This document shows positions 8,225-16,241 of a stretch of DNA of 64,000 nucleotides, piece by piece. Made by a program: the position numbers and the translations under genes. The stretch is taken from positions 5,332,001 through 5,396,000 of the forward strand of contig NZ_AP022565.1 of assembly GCF_010727325.1 (NCBI RefSeq), given 5' to 3'. Under the pieces are notes generated by a model. It was not told where the DNA came from. It searched no databases and saw only the letters and a program-made list of their open reading frames with translations. Source of the stretch: Mycolicibacterium alvei (GTDB lineage Bacteria; Actinomycetota; Actinomycetes; Mycobacteriales; Mycobacteriaceae). Each line of letters begins with the position of its first letter. Position 1 is the stretch's first letter.

Positions 8225-8770
8225 TTAGTTGCGCAGGACAACGGGCATCGGTCGGGGCGTCACGTCATCATCAGCGAGGTAGTCACGTGACAGTCGAATT
8301 ACCTCGATGCTGGACCAGGCGGCGGCCAGTTGGGAGACCCAGCAGGCGACGGCGATTGTCTCGCTGGTCAACGGGTCGTCGGCCACGCCGCGGGGTGGCT
8401 CGGGAAGGCTCGCCCAATCCAACGGTGCGGGCAGGCGCGGCCACGTGATTGGGGCACGTGGCTTACCGGCCTTAGTGAGCGACTCTTTATGCCGCGCTTC
8501 CAGTTTGTCGATGACGGATACGATCGCCTCGCGGGTTGCGTTGGCGTCCAACGCGCCCGCACTGTGAGGCGTGAGGTGGGCCAGTTCATCGGGTAAACGT
8601 TCGTCGAACGGCAGGAGATACCGCTGCTGGTAGAGCGCCGGAGCCACGGTGTCGACCCAGGCCCCGCACAACCGGCTCATGGGCCAACTCGGGTCGATCA
8701 CGACGTGCCAGATCGCGAGGCGATCGCCGTGTTTGTTGATGAGTGCCACAACATCGGCATTGGTCGTCAT
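8225..8770 (-). CDS. Unrecognised 181-aa protein
   Basis: Starts at ATG 8770 (MTTNADVVALINKHGDRLAIWHVVIDPSWP). It is rich in Trp and Pro, with no signal peptide, membrane segment or catalytic motif that I recognise. HLTPHSAGALDANATREAIVSVIDKLEAR suggests a helical centre, and SETIAVACWVSQLAAAWSSIE a second amphipathic region. It lies 84 bp downstream of the DEDDh-BRCT gene on the same strand and before the IS element, so it was probably the distal member of the hsdM-hsdS-exonuclease transcription unit. The function is unknown. Confidence 0.55.
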   Translation of the reverse strand: MTTNADVVALINKHGDRLAIWHVVIDPSWPMSRLCGAWVDTVAPALYQQRYLLPFDERLPDELAHLTPHSAGALDANATREAIVSVIDKLEARHKESLTKAGKPRAPITWPRLPAPLDWASLPEPPRGVADDPLTSETIAVACWVSQLAAAWSSIEVIRLSRDYLADDDVTPRPMPVVLRN

Positions 8771-8854
8771 GAAATCCCTCTCGTCATCGTGGTGTCGAAC
8801 GCAATCCTGAGGCGAATGCCGACAGGGGTAGGTGAAATCGGTTCTGCGGCTCGG

Positions 8855-10078
8855 TCAGTGTGCGGCCCGGTAGCTGGCGAAGAATCGCGCGAAGGTTTTC
8901 TCGTCGACGACGGGAATGCCGTACTGACGGGCTTTGACGGCTTTCCTGCTCAAGGAGTCCGGGTCTTCGGCTACCACGAGTCGGGTCGACTTGCTGATCC
9001 CTCCGGTGGCCAGGCCCGCCGCGCAGATCTCGGCCACCCATTCGTCGCGGGGGCGGCTCATCTCGCCAGTGAAAACGACTCGGTCGCCAGGGCACAGCGC
9101 GAATCCGGCGCCGCCACGGTCCTTGTCCTGGGCGGTTTCTTTCGCCCAGTCCAACGCTTCATCGACGTAGGGCGCGCCGAGTCCCAATACCGTTGCGACA
9201 GATTGCAACTCGGCGCGTTCCTCGTCGGTCACCACGCCGTCGGCCAGAGCTTCGACGGCCACAGAGCGTAGGTAGTCCTGGTGGAGCTGAGCGACGGTGC
9301 CGCGGGCGAGCCCGGCCGCCTCCGCTGTGGCAAGGAGTTGCTTGCCCTCGGATCGTGAAATCGACCGGTCGAGCAGCGCGTTGTCCAACACCGTCATGTA
9401 GGTGGCCTCGTTCTCGGGATTCCCGGGAATCCACGCGGCCCGCAGCACTGATTTCAACCACGAATGGCCATCGGTGGCGGTATGTCCACGACGTACCGTG
9501 CCCACCCGAATGGCCCGGCGTAACCGGGCCGGCCATGTAAATGTGGAACACCGTTGGTGATCGGCACGCCACTCTGAGGAGGTGCGGCAGGTGCCGATCA
9601 GGTGTGGCAGCAGTTCGGCAGTAGCGTGGGCATCACCGAGCGCGGAGTGCGCGTCGACCAACGAAATGCCCAGTGCCTCACAACAATGCGCCAGCTTGGC
9701 CGCACCCATCATGCGGCCGGCCCACTTCATCGAACACAGTGCGGCTGGGCGTTCGACAATCTGGTAGCGGGCCAGCTGCAGTTCGCGGTGGAGGAACCGC
9801 ATGTCGAATGAGGCATTGTGGGCGACAACGACGCGGCCGTCCAGCATGTCGAGGACGTGATCGCTGACATCGGCGAAGACAGGAGCATCGGCAACATCGG
9901 CGGCAGTGATGCCGTGGATATTCGTGGGTCCCAGGTCGCGGTTGGGGTTGACGAGTGTGGTCCACTCGTCCTCGATGCGGCCGGTGTCGTCGGTCAACAC
10001 GATTCCGACCTCGACCACCCGATCGGTGCGCTCTGGTACGACGCCGGTCGTCTCGAAATCGATTACGGCGTAGGGCAT
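8855..10078 (-). CDS. DEDDh exonuclease with C-terminal BRCT domain
   Basis: 407 aa. The ATG overlaps the hsdS stop by one base (TGATG). The N-terminal domain has D7, E9 (IDFETTG), D92 (AHNASFD), H144 and D149 (DAHSALGDA), a complete DEDDh set. Residues about 230-320 form an acidic helical region (ALADGVVTDEERAELQSVA) like TerB-type modules. The C-terminal 85 residues (VVFTGEMSRPRDEWVAEICA, TRLVVAEDPDSLSRKAVKAR, IPVVDEKTFARFF) form a BRCT domain of the ligase/DinG type. BRCT domains bind DNA ends or nicks, so it may process ends. Tight coupling to hsdS suggests a role linked to restriction or to repair of restriction-induced breaks. Confidence 0.85.
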   Translation of the reverse strand: MPYAVIDFETTGVVPERTDRVVEVGIVLTDDTGRIEDEWTTLVNPNRDLGPTNIHGITAADVADAPVFADVSDHVLDMLDGRVVVAHNASFDMRFLHRELQLARYQIVERPAALCSMKWAGRMMGAAKLAHCCEALGISLVDAHSALGDAHATAELLPHLIGTCRTSSEWRADHQRCSTFTWPARLRRAIRVGTVRRGHTATDGHSWLKSVLRAAWIPGNPENEATYMTVLDNALLDRSISRSEGKQLLATAEAAGLARGTVAQLHQDYLRSVAVEALADGVVTDEERAELQSVATVLGLGAPYVDEALDWAKETAQDKDRGGAGFALCPGDRVVFTGEMSRPRDEWVAEICAAGLATGGISKSTRLVVAEDPDSLSRKAVKARQYGIPVVDEKTFARFFASYRAAH

Positions 10079-11265
10079 CAGAGTTCTCCTCGGAACGCGC
10101 GGGACTGGAGGGAGGCGAAGAGTTCGTCTTGGGCGGTTGCGGCGGCTGCTAGCGAGGTCCCTCGAGCATTGATGGCTTGAAGTCGATCGAGGTAACGCTG
10201 CTGCTTATCGGCCGGCGGTATATGCACAGGGAGGGCCTTGAGCTGAGTCATGTTGATGGAAGCGATACCGGTCGTCTGCTTTGCCGCTTGGAGGAAGTAG
10301 GACCGAGCAGGGGGACTGCCAATGAATGCCGAGAGGTAGTCGGGGTGGATTCTGGTATCGTCGCGAATCCGAACGCGAAAGATATGGTTCTGGTGCAGAC
10401 ATAGCGGAAGCTCACCCCGCCACACAGTTCCACGACCGAGCTTGTCGGGGTCTCCGCCTTCGGTCAGTACGAGGTCGCCATCTCGGAGCGCGTACCGTTC
10501 GACCTCCGCCGAAGTGGCATCGATCTCCTTGACGACCTTCATGTTGAGATGTCCAGCCTGGACGTTGACGACGGCCAGAAACGGTACCGGGGTTGTTGGT
10601 GCGGACGTCTTGCGTCCTTTCGTAATTCCTGATGTCACCACGGCTACCTCGTCAAGTGGTGCTGTCGTGGCTTCTGGATGCGCGCCGAAGCAGTCGATGA
10701 AAATCGACAGTATGAGATCGCCGAAATACGTGTTTGCAGTCCTACGTTTGGCGCGAATAGCGTCAGCGCGGTCGAGAATCGCGGCGATACGGCGTTGCTC
10801 GTCGATCGGAGGGAGGGGAACTTGCCACTTAGACAGAGCTTCTCGACCAAGATGATGTATCCCGACACCTCGTGACCCGCGAGCGAATGCGCCGATGGCA
10901 GCTTGTTGCCTGAAGAACTGGAGAAGGTATTTTGGATCGACCTCGGACGAGGGCCGTACGCGGAGAAGTGTGTTTTGAAAGGCGCAGTCGTCGATCTCAC
11001 CGCTCCAGAGGGCAGGTTTGCCGACTTCCTTCGGCGATCCGGATGCCTCGTTGAGGAGAAGGTCGCCGGGTTTGAGTTGGAAGGTTGCCATCTCCTCGTC
11101 GGTGAAGTTCATAGTCTTGATGTCAGCGAGAATCAGGCCGTTCCAACCCACATTCGCTGCACGCAGATACTTTCGCATCGACGGGCCGCTGTGGTTCTGC
11201 GGCGAACGCTGCCGACCCAATTTGACTTCAGCGATGGACGCTAGCGGCACTGTCTGCATCTTCAC
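10078..11265 (-). CDS. hsdS: Type I restriction-modification specificity subunit
   Basis: 395 aa. It starts within an ATGA overlap with the hsdM stop, so it is co-translated. Two target-recognition domains are seen, each with its conserved flank: residues about 1-160 ending PLPPIDEQRRIAAILDRADAI, and about 200-360 ending HIPPADKQQRYLDRLQAI. Those two flanks are the helical spacers that set the distance between half-sites. The domain pair defines a bipartite recognition sequence. Target-recognition domains are variable, so the target cannot be read from sequence. Confidence 0.93.
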   Translation of the reverse strand: MKMQTVPLASIAEVKLGRQRSPQNHSGPSMRKYLRAANVGWNGLILADIKTMNFTDEEMATFQLKPGDLLLNEASGSPKEVGKPALWSGEIDDCAFQNTLLRVRPSSEVDPKYLLQFFRQQAAIGAFARGSRGVGIHHLGREALSKWQVPLPPIDEQRRIAAILDRADAIRAKRRTANTYFGDLILSIFIDCFGAHPEATTAPLDEVAVVTSGITKGRKTSAPTTPVPFLAVVNVQAGHLNMKVVKEIDATSAEVERYALRDGDLVLTEGGDPDKLGRGTVWRGELPLCLHQNHIFRVRIRDDTRIHPDYLSAFIGSPPARSYFLQAAKQTTGIASINMTQLKALPVHIPPADKQQRYLDRLQAINARGTSLAAAATAQDELFASLQSRAFRGEL

Positions 11266-12719
11266 GACAACATCGCCTGCAATTCGGCCAGCCCAACAGC
11301 GATCTCGCCTTCGAGCTTCTCGATCTCAGCGATGATCTCCAACGGAGGTCGATGCTCGACCTCGTCGTGGACAATCTCCTTGTACCGGTTCAACGACAAG
11401 TCGTATCCCTGCGCGACGACGTCTTCTTTCGGCACACAGAACGACTGCCCGGTCCGCGTCCGCTCCAGCTCCGATGAGTCCTTCAAAACCCACCGCGACA
11501 ACGCATCCGGAAGGTCATTGGCCTCCACCGGATTCCGCTTGTCGTCCAGCGAGTACCCGTCGGCAGTCACATCGTAGAACCACACATTCTCAGTGCCGCC
11601 GGAGTTGGTCTTGGTGAACAACAAGATTGCCGTTGAAACCCCGGCATACGGTTTGAAAACACCAGACGGAAGCTTCACAATCCCGTCGAGTTTCTGATCC
11701 TCGACAAGGGCTCGCCGCAACTCTTTGTGGGCCTTCGATGAACCGAAAAGCACGCCGTCCGGCACGATCACCGCCGCGCGCCCGCCCGGCTTCAAAAGCT
11801 TCAAAAACAGTGCGACAAACAGCAGTTCGGTCTTCTTGGTCTTGACCACCCGCTGCAGATCCTTGGAGGTGGCCTCGTAGTCCAGTGAGCCGGCGAACGG
11901 GGGATTGGCCAGGATCAGGGTGTACTTCTCGGCGTCCTCGCTGGCGCCTTCCGACAGAGAATCCCGGTAGCGGATGTCGGGGGCTTCGATGCCGTGCATC
12001 AGCATGTTCATCGAACCAATCCGCAGCATGGTCGAGTCGAAGTCATAGCCGTGGAACATGCTGTTGTGGAAGTGCTTACGTTGGGCCGCGTCAGTCAGCA
12101 CCGATGAATGTTCGTCGCGCACATACTCCGACGCCGCCACCAGGAATCCGCCAGTTCCACACGCCGGATCGCAGATCTCGTCGGTGGGCTTGGGCGCCGT
12201 CATCTTGACCATCAGTTCGATGATGTGGCGGGGCGTGCGGAACTGCCCGTTCACCCCGGCGGCGGCAATCTTGGACAGCAGGTACTCGTACAGGTCGCCG
12301 TTGGTGTCGCGGTCGGCCATCGGGATGTCGTCGAGCATGTCGACGACCTTGGACAGCAGCGCCGGCGTTGGGATGGTGAATCGTGCGTCACGCATGTGCT
12401 CGGAGTACGTCGACCCGTCCCCGCCGAGGTCCCGTAGGAACGGGAACACCTTGTCGGCGACCGTCGTGAACATCACCGCCGGTTCGGCGTTCTTGAACTG
12501 CGACCATCGCAGACCCTGCTGATCCGGGCCGAACCGCAGCCCCTCGGACTTGCCCGTCACCCGGGCCTTTTTCTCGGCGAGGATCTCCAGATCATCGAGG
12601 CGGCGGATGAACAGCAGGTAGGTGATCTGCTCGATCACCTCCAGGGGGTTGGAAATACCGCCGGACCAGAACGCGTCCCAAACCCTGTCGACCTTGCTCT
12701 TCAACTCACCCGTGATCAC
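11262..12719 (-). CDS. hsdM: Type I restriction-modification DNA methyltransferase subunit
   Basis: 485 aa from GTG 12719 (VITGELKSKVDRVWDAFWSG), preceded by AAGGGG at a good distance. The frame stays open to 12929, but that extension crosses a pentanucleotide repeat and looks non-coding. The helical HsdM N-domain (LEVIEQITYLLFIRRLDDLE) is followed by the N6-adenine MTase domain with motif I DPACGTGGF and motif IV NPPF (LILANPPFAGS). It methylates adenine within the HsdS-defined site and is required for cleavage with HsdR. It is the first gene of the minus-strand hsdM-hsdS-exonuclease unit. Confidence 0.94.
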   Translation of the reverse strand: MITGELKSKVDRVWDAFWSGGISNPLEVIEQITYLLFIRRLDDLEILAEKKARVTGKSEGLRFGPDQQGLRWSQFKNAEPAVMFTTVADKVFPFLRDLGGDGSTYSEHMRDARFTIPTPALLSKVVDMLDDIPMADRDTNGDLYEYLLSKIAAAGVNGQFRTPRHIIELMVKMTAPKPTDEICDPACGTGGFLVAASEYVRDEHSSVLTDAAQRKHFHNSMFHGYDFDSTMLRIGSMNMLMHGIEAPDIRYRDSLSEGASEDAEKYTLILANPPFAGSLDYEATSKDLQRVVKTKKTELLFVALFLKLLKPGGRAAVIVPDGVLFGSSKAHKELRRALVEDQKLDGIVKLPSGVFKPYAGVSTAILLFTKTNSGGTENVWFYDVTADGYSLDDKRNPVEANDLPDALSRWVLKDSSELERTRTGQSFCVPKEDVVAQGYDLSLNRYKEIVHDEVEHRPPLEIIAEIEKLEGEIAVGLAELQAMLS

Positions 12720-12743
12720 TGCACTGCCCCTTGCTGCCGAAAA

Positions 12744-12762
12744 GAACCGAACCGAACCGAAC
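12744..12762. repeat. Pentanucleotide tandem repeat upstream of hsdM
   Basis: GAACC is repeated 3.8 times (GAACCGAACCGAACCGAAC on the plus strand). It lies between a TATATA box and the hsdM ribosome site, in the hsdM leader. A change in copy number would alter the leader length by 5 bp. In the longer open frame it would also shift the reading frame. Confidence 0.7.
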
Positions 12763-12764
12763 TG

Positions 12765-12770
12765 TATATA
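12765..12770 (-). promoter_or_regulatory. Candidate -10 box of the hsdM operon
   Basis: TATATA on both strands, about 46-51 bp before the hsdM GTG and the most AT-rich spot in the 163-bp divergent gap with the DUF732 gene. No good -35 match is visible at 17 bp spacing, which is common in mycobacteria. Confidence 0.4.
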
Positions 12771-12882
12771 GGACCGCGCCGACAAATGGACCGATATCGC
12801 CATCGGCGCGCCTTGTCGGTGGCAAGTGCCATTTTGTGGGGCTCGCAGTTGCGGGCATCCGAACAGAAGGAGGAGGTCCGCC

Positions 12883-13239
12883 ATGAACACGCACCTACCG
12901 AGGCGGATCGTGACAGCCGCGGTGATCACGGGAGCGTCGGCCCTGTTGCTGGCAGTCCCTGCACAGGCAGACCAGTACGACTATGTCGCGCAAATCGACA
13001 GTCGCGGTGTGTACTACTCGTCGATCATCGGCGTGATTGACGACGGCAAGATGGTCTGCCGCATGCTGCGGGGTGGCGCCAGCGTGCCTGCGGCACTCAA
13101 CTACGCCGCCGGCGACGGCTTCGCGGACTACGAGGCGGTCATCATCACCGTGGCTGCCGCGCAGAACATGTGCCCCGACGTCATGCCGATCCTGGCTGCG
13201 TACGCCAACGCCGATGCCGGTCCTGTCGCCCACACCTAG
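12883..13239 (+). CDS. DUF732-like small secreted protein
   Basis: 118 aa from ATG 12883 behind AGGAGGAGG (12869-12875 region). A classical signal peptide is present (basic NTHLPRR, hydrophobic IVTAAVITGASALLLAV, cleavage at PAQA-DQ). The mature part has the two-cysteine pattern of mycobacterial DUF732 proteins: GKMVCRMLRGG near the middle and AAAQNMCPDVMP near the end, with Y/F residues between. These are short exported proteins of unknown function. It is divergent from hsdM. Confidence 0.75.
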   Translation: MNTHLPRRIVTAAVITGASALLLAVPAQADQYDYVAQIDSRGVYYSSIIGVIDDGKMVCRMLRGGASVPAALNYAAGDGFADYEAVIITVAAAQNMCPDVMPILAAYANADAGPVAHT

Positions 13240-13252
13240 ATGCGGCTGCACG

Positions 13253-13669
13253 CTAACTTGAGCACGCGCCCTCGAGCACGGTAAGAATTTCATTGAATTC
13301 CGCTGACGCATACAAGGACTCGCGAAGCGATGGCTTTAGCCCGGTAGCGCGTGGAGTGAGCTTGGCCATCTCGTCTGCCCGGTCGGCCATCGTGTCGGCT
13401 CGTTCGGCCAGGCCCGGGTCGCCGTGGATCTGATCAGCGAACCCATGTAGCTGAGCCGACCACTGCGTGTAATCAGCTGCGGTGACTTCGACCCCAGCAT
13501 CCTTCTTGGAGATGACATCTTGGGCGAACTGCTTGTTGTAGTCGAGCATCGACCGTATGACGGCACAATCCGAGGCCGGACGATTGGAAAGCACGAATAC
13601 GCTCGCAGCAAGCGCCAACGTCGCAACAAGGCCGATCCCGCCGAGAATCAGCCACTTACGTCGGGTCAT
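13253..13669 (-). CDS. Membrane-anchored protein of unknown function
   Basis: 138 aa. The N-terminal MTRRKW is followed by one hydrophobic segment (LILGGIGLVATLALAASVFVL, residues 7-27), then an outside helical domain with a cysteine at each end (ASDCAVIRSMLDYNKQF and the C-terminal LEGACSS), probably a disulfide. It resembles many small mycobacterial single-pass proteins but no family is recognised. It converges on the DUF732 gene, with 13 bp between stops. Confidence 0.6.
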   Translation of the reverse strand: MTRRKWLILGGIGLVATLALAASVFVLSNRPASDCAVIRSMLDYNKQFAQDVISKKDAGVEVTAADYTQWSAQLHGFADQIHGDPGLAERADTMADRADEMAKLTPRATGLKPSLRESLYASAEFNEILTVLEGACSS

Positions 13670-13783
13670 CTACGACGCCTCTACGGTTCGGAGGGGAAAG
13701 CACCGAAATCAACGCTAGGGTCGCTCCACGCGTCGAAGCGCAACCATAGCGTTGCGCTCGGCGTGCAGAAGCCCAAACCAGCC

Positions 13784-15616
13784 CTACTTGTCGAACTTGC
13801 CGTTCAAATACTCGACGCGACAGGCATTTCGGGCGAGCTTGCCGCTCGTGGTCCGGGGGATGACGCCGGCGGCGACCATCCGTACATCGGCGACCCGGAT
13901 CTGGTGATGGCGTGACACCGCAGCGCGGATCGCATCGACGATAGGGCCGGGCTCGGCGCGTCCGGCTCCGGCGGCGCGTTCGGCGACGATCACCAGTTCC
14001 TCGCCGCGGTCCCCGTTCACCGAGAACGCCGCGACGTAGCCCGAGCGCACTGCGGGTGACGCCGCGCTGACCGTGGTCTCGATGTCGTGCGGGTAGTGGT
14101 TGCGTCCGTCGATCAGGATCATGTCCTTGATCCGGCCGGTGAGGTACAGCTCGCCGTCGATGTAGACGCCGAGGTCGCCGGTGGCCAGCCAGTGCCCGTT
14201 GTCGGGGACCTCGGCGGCGTGACTGCCGGTTGTGAGCCGGGTCTGCAGCTTGTTGCCGAACACCCGCTGGCTTTCCTCGGCGCGGCCGAAGTACCCCTGG
14301 CCGACATTGTTGCCGTGCAGCCAGATTTCGCCGACGGTGCGGTCGGCCAGTTCGTCGCCGTCGGGGCCGGAGATCACGGCCCACTGGTTGGGAATCGGCT
14401 GTCCGCAGGACACGTGGGCCACCGCGCCGTTATCGGTGGGAGCGACGGTCACCGCGCGCCCGGCGCTGAGCTGGTCGCGGTCGAGGTACACGGCACCGGC
14501 CGCGGCACTCGGCGCGATGCTGGCTACCGACAGGGTGGCCTCGGCCATGCCGTAGGACGGCTTGATCGCGGTGGCGGGCAGCCCGTACGGGGCGAACGCG
14601 GAGGTGAACTTCTCGACGGCGGCCATGGTGACCGGCTCGGATCCGTTGAGGAGCGTGACCACGTTGGTCATGTCCAGCGTCTCGCCGGCCGGCGGCAGAC
14701 CGCGTTCGGAAGCCAGCTCGAAGGCGAAGTTCGGGGCAGCGGCGAAGGTGCGCCCGTGGGCCGCCTCCTCGGCCAGTCGCTTGATCCAGCGGTACGGACG
14801 GCGGACGAAGGCCATCGGATCCATCAGGCTGATGTGGCCACCGCACAGCGCCGGGAACATGATCATGATCAGGCCCATGTCGTGGTACAGCGGCAGCCAG
14901 CTGACACTGCGGATACCGGTGTCGAGGTCGCCGGCCAGGACCATCTGGATGACATTGGTACACACGTTGCGGTGGGTGATCTCCACACCGGCGGGTGTGC
15001 GGGTGGATCCCGACGTGTACTGCAGGTAGGCGATGTCGTCGGTGTCGACCTCGGGGCTGACGTACATCTCGGCGAGCGTGTCCGGGACGGCGTCGACCGC
15101 GATCATGCGGGGCCGCTCGGCGGCGGGCAGGGTCTTGATGAAGGTGCGGACGGATTCGGCTGCGGCGGTCGTGGTGAGCACCACGGTGGGCTTGGCATCG
15201 GCCAGCACCGCGGCCAGTCGCTCGGTGTGACCGGCCAGCGCCGGCGCGAACAGTGGGACGGCGACGTTGCCGGCGTGTACCGCCGCGAAGAAGGCCGCGA
15301 CGTACTCGACCCCCTGCGGGGCCAGGATCGCCACCCGGTCGCCGGGTTGAGTGACCTGCTGCAACCGTGCGGCGACAGCGCACACCTGTGACCACAGGGC
15401 GTTCCAGCTGAGCTCGATGGCTCGGCCGTCGGGATCCGTCGAATAGTCGAGGAAGCGGTAGGACGGCTCGTCCCCGTAGATCAACCGATTGCGATCCAGG
15501 AACGACGTGAGAGTGACGCCGTCGGGTACGACGATCGTGCCGTCGTCGCGGACGTAGTTCTCGATATTCGCCGTCGACGAATCAACGGCACTGGTTGTGG
15601 AGGGATCCCGACCCAT
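13784..15616 (-). CDS. Fatty-acyl-AMP ligase (FadD32-like FAAL)
   Basis: 610 aa from ATG 15616 (MGRDPSTTSAVD); the longer frame overlaps the next gene. Adenylation motifs are complete: YTSGSTRTPAGVEI (P-loop), PSYGMAEATL, WLATGDLG, GRIKDMILIDGRNHYP, and the catalytic lysine in PRTTSGKLAR. RLQQVTQPGDRVAI and FAAAPNFAFELA are typical of FadD32-type enzymes. These activate fatty acids as acyl-adenylates for a polyketide synthase or acyl carrier rather than as CoA esters. No PKS gene is next to it here, so its acceptor is unknown. Confidence 0.85.
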   Translation of the reverse strand: MGRDPSTTSAVDSSTANIENYVRDDGTIVVPDGVTLTSFLDRNRLIYGDEPSYRFLDYSTDPDGRAIELSWNALWSQVCAVAARLQQVTQPGDRVAILAPQGVEYVAAFFAAVHAGNVAVPLFAPALAGHTERLAAVLADAKPTVVLTTTAAAESVRTFIKTLPAAERPRMIAVDAVPDTLAEMYVSPEVDTDDIAYLQYTSGSTRTPAGVEITHRNVCTNVIQMVLAGDLDTGIRSVSWLPLYHDMGLIMIMFPALCGGHISLMDPMAFVRRPYRWIKRLAEEAAHGRTFAAAPNFAFELASERGLPPAGETLDMTNVVTLLNGSEPVTMAAVEKFTSAFAPYGLPATAIKPSYGMAEATLSVASIAPSAAAGAVYLDRDQLSAGRAVTVAPTDNGAVAHVSCGQPIPNQWAVISGPDGDELADRTVGEIWLHGNNVGQGYFGRAEESQRVFGNKLQTRLTTGSHAAEVPDNGHWLATGDLGVYIDGELYLTGRIKDMILIDGRNHYPHDIETTVSAASPAVRSGYVAAFSVNGDRGEELVIVAERAAGAGRAEPGPIVDAIRAAVSRHHQIRVADVRMVAAGVIPRTTSGKLARNACRVEYLNGKFDK

Positions 15617-15710
15617 AACCCGTAAGACTAATAGCGGTTCTAATAAAGCCTGGCAGCGCGGTCCGGTGTGGGTTCTCACGCGGTCTCGAAAGTGTGGCGT
15701 GCGTCTCTGT

Positions 15711-16241
15711 TCAGCGGGGTCCGTCGACAGCATAAGTGCCGTTATCGTCGGTGAACTCCACGATCACCCGGCGCAATGTGTTGTTGATCTCAACCGCGCA
15801 CGTGAACGTCGAGCCGACCCGGACGACCGGATTCTTCCCGTTGTTGCACGCCACCGCGGCGACGCGGTTGGCCCCGTAGCCGTTGATCGGATCGGTCAGG
15901 ATCTGTGCCACCCCGGCCTCGGCCTGACGGACGTCGAGCCGGGTGCCGTTGGTGTCCGCGCGGCTCCACGCCCAGAGCCCGGCACCGATCACCGCGACTG
16001 CCACGACGGCGATCACCGCACCGATGAGCAGGCGTCGGTCCCCGGGGCGGGGGCTGGGCCGCGGCGGCGGCGACGGCGGTGTTGCGGGCCGCGCACGGTG
16101 CGGCGGCTGCGGAGGCGACGGCGGTCGGGCCGGTGGGGGCATCCGCACCGGCCGGGGCGGTGGAGCGCCCGGTCGCGGCGTTCCACCCGGCACGGGCGCG
16201 CCGCCCGGCCGCGCCCACCATGGCTGTTCGGGGCCGCTCAC
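15711..16241 (-). CDS. DUF4333-like single-pass membrane protein with proline-rich N-terminus
   Basis: 176 aa from GTG 16241, which overlaps the stop of the metalloprotease gene as GTGA; the next in-frame ATG upstream lies inside that gene. The N-terminal 75 residues are proline-rich, from MSGPEQPWW to PRPGDRR. Then comes one membrane helix (LLIGAVIAVVAVAVIGAGLWAW) and an outside domain with two cysteines (VAACNNG region, STFTCAVEI), the DUF4333 pattern. The family is exported and of unknown function; pairing with a lipoprotein protease gene suggests an envelope role. Confidence 0.75.
   Translation of the reverse strand: MSGPEQPWWARPGGAPVPGGTPRPGAPPPRPVRMPPPARPPSPPQPPHRARPATPPSPPPRPSPRPGDRRLLIGAVIAVVAVAVIGAGLWAWSRADTNGTRLDVRQAEAGVAQILTDPINGYGANRVAAVACNNGKNPVVRVGSTFTCAVEINNTLRRVIVEFTDDNGTYAVDGPR

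Noticed and set aside
12719..12929. Extended N-terminus of HsdM from 12929
   Set aside because: The extra residues cross the TATATA box and pentanucleotide repeat and do not resemble HsdM; GTG 12719 has a good ribosome site.
14087..15391. 434-codon plus-strand frame opposite the FAAL
   Set aside because: The FAAL on the minus strand has complete adenylation motifs.
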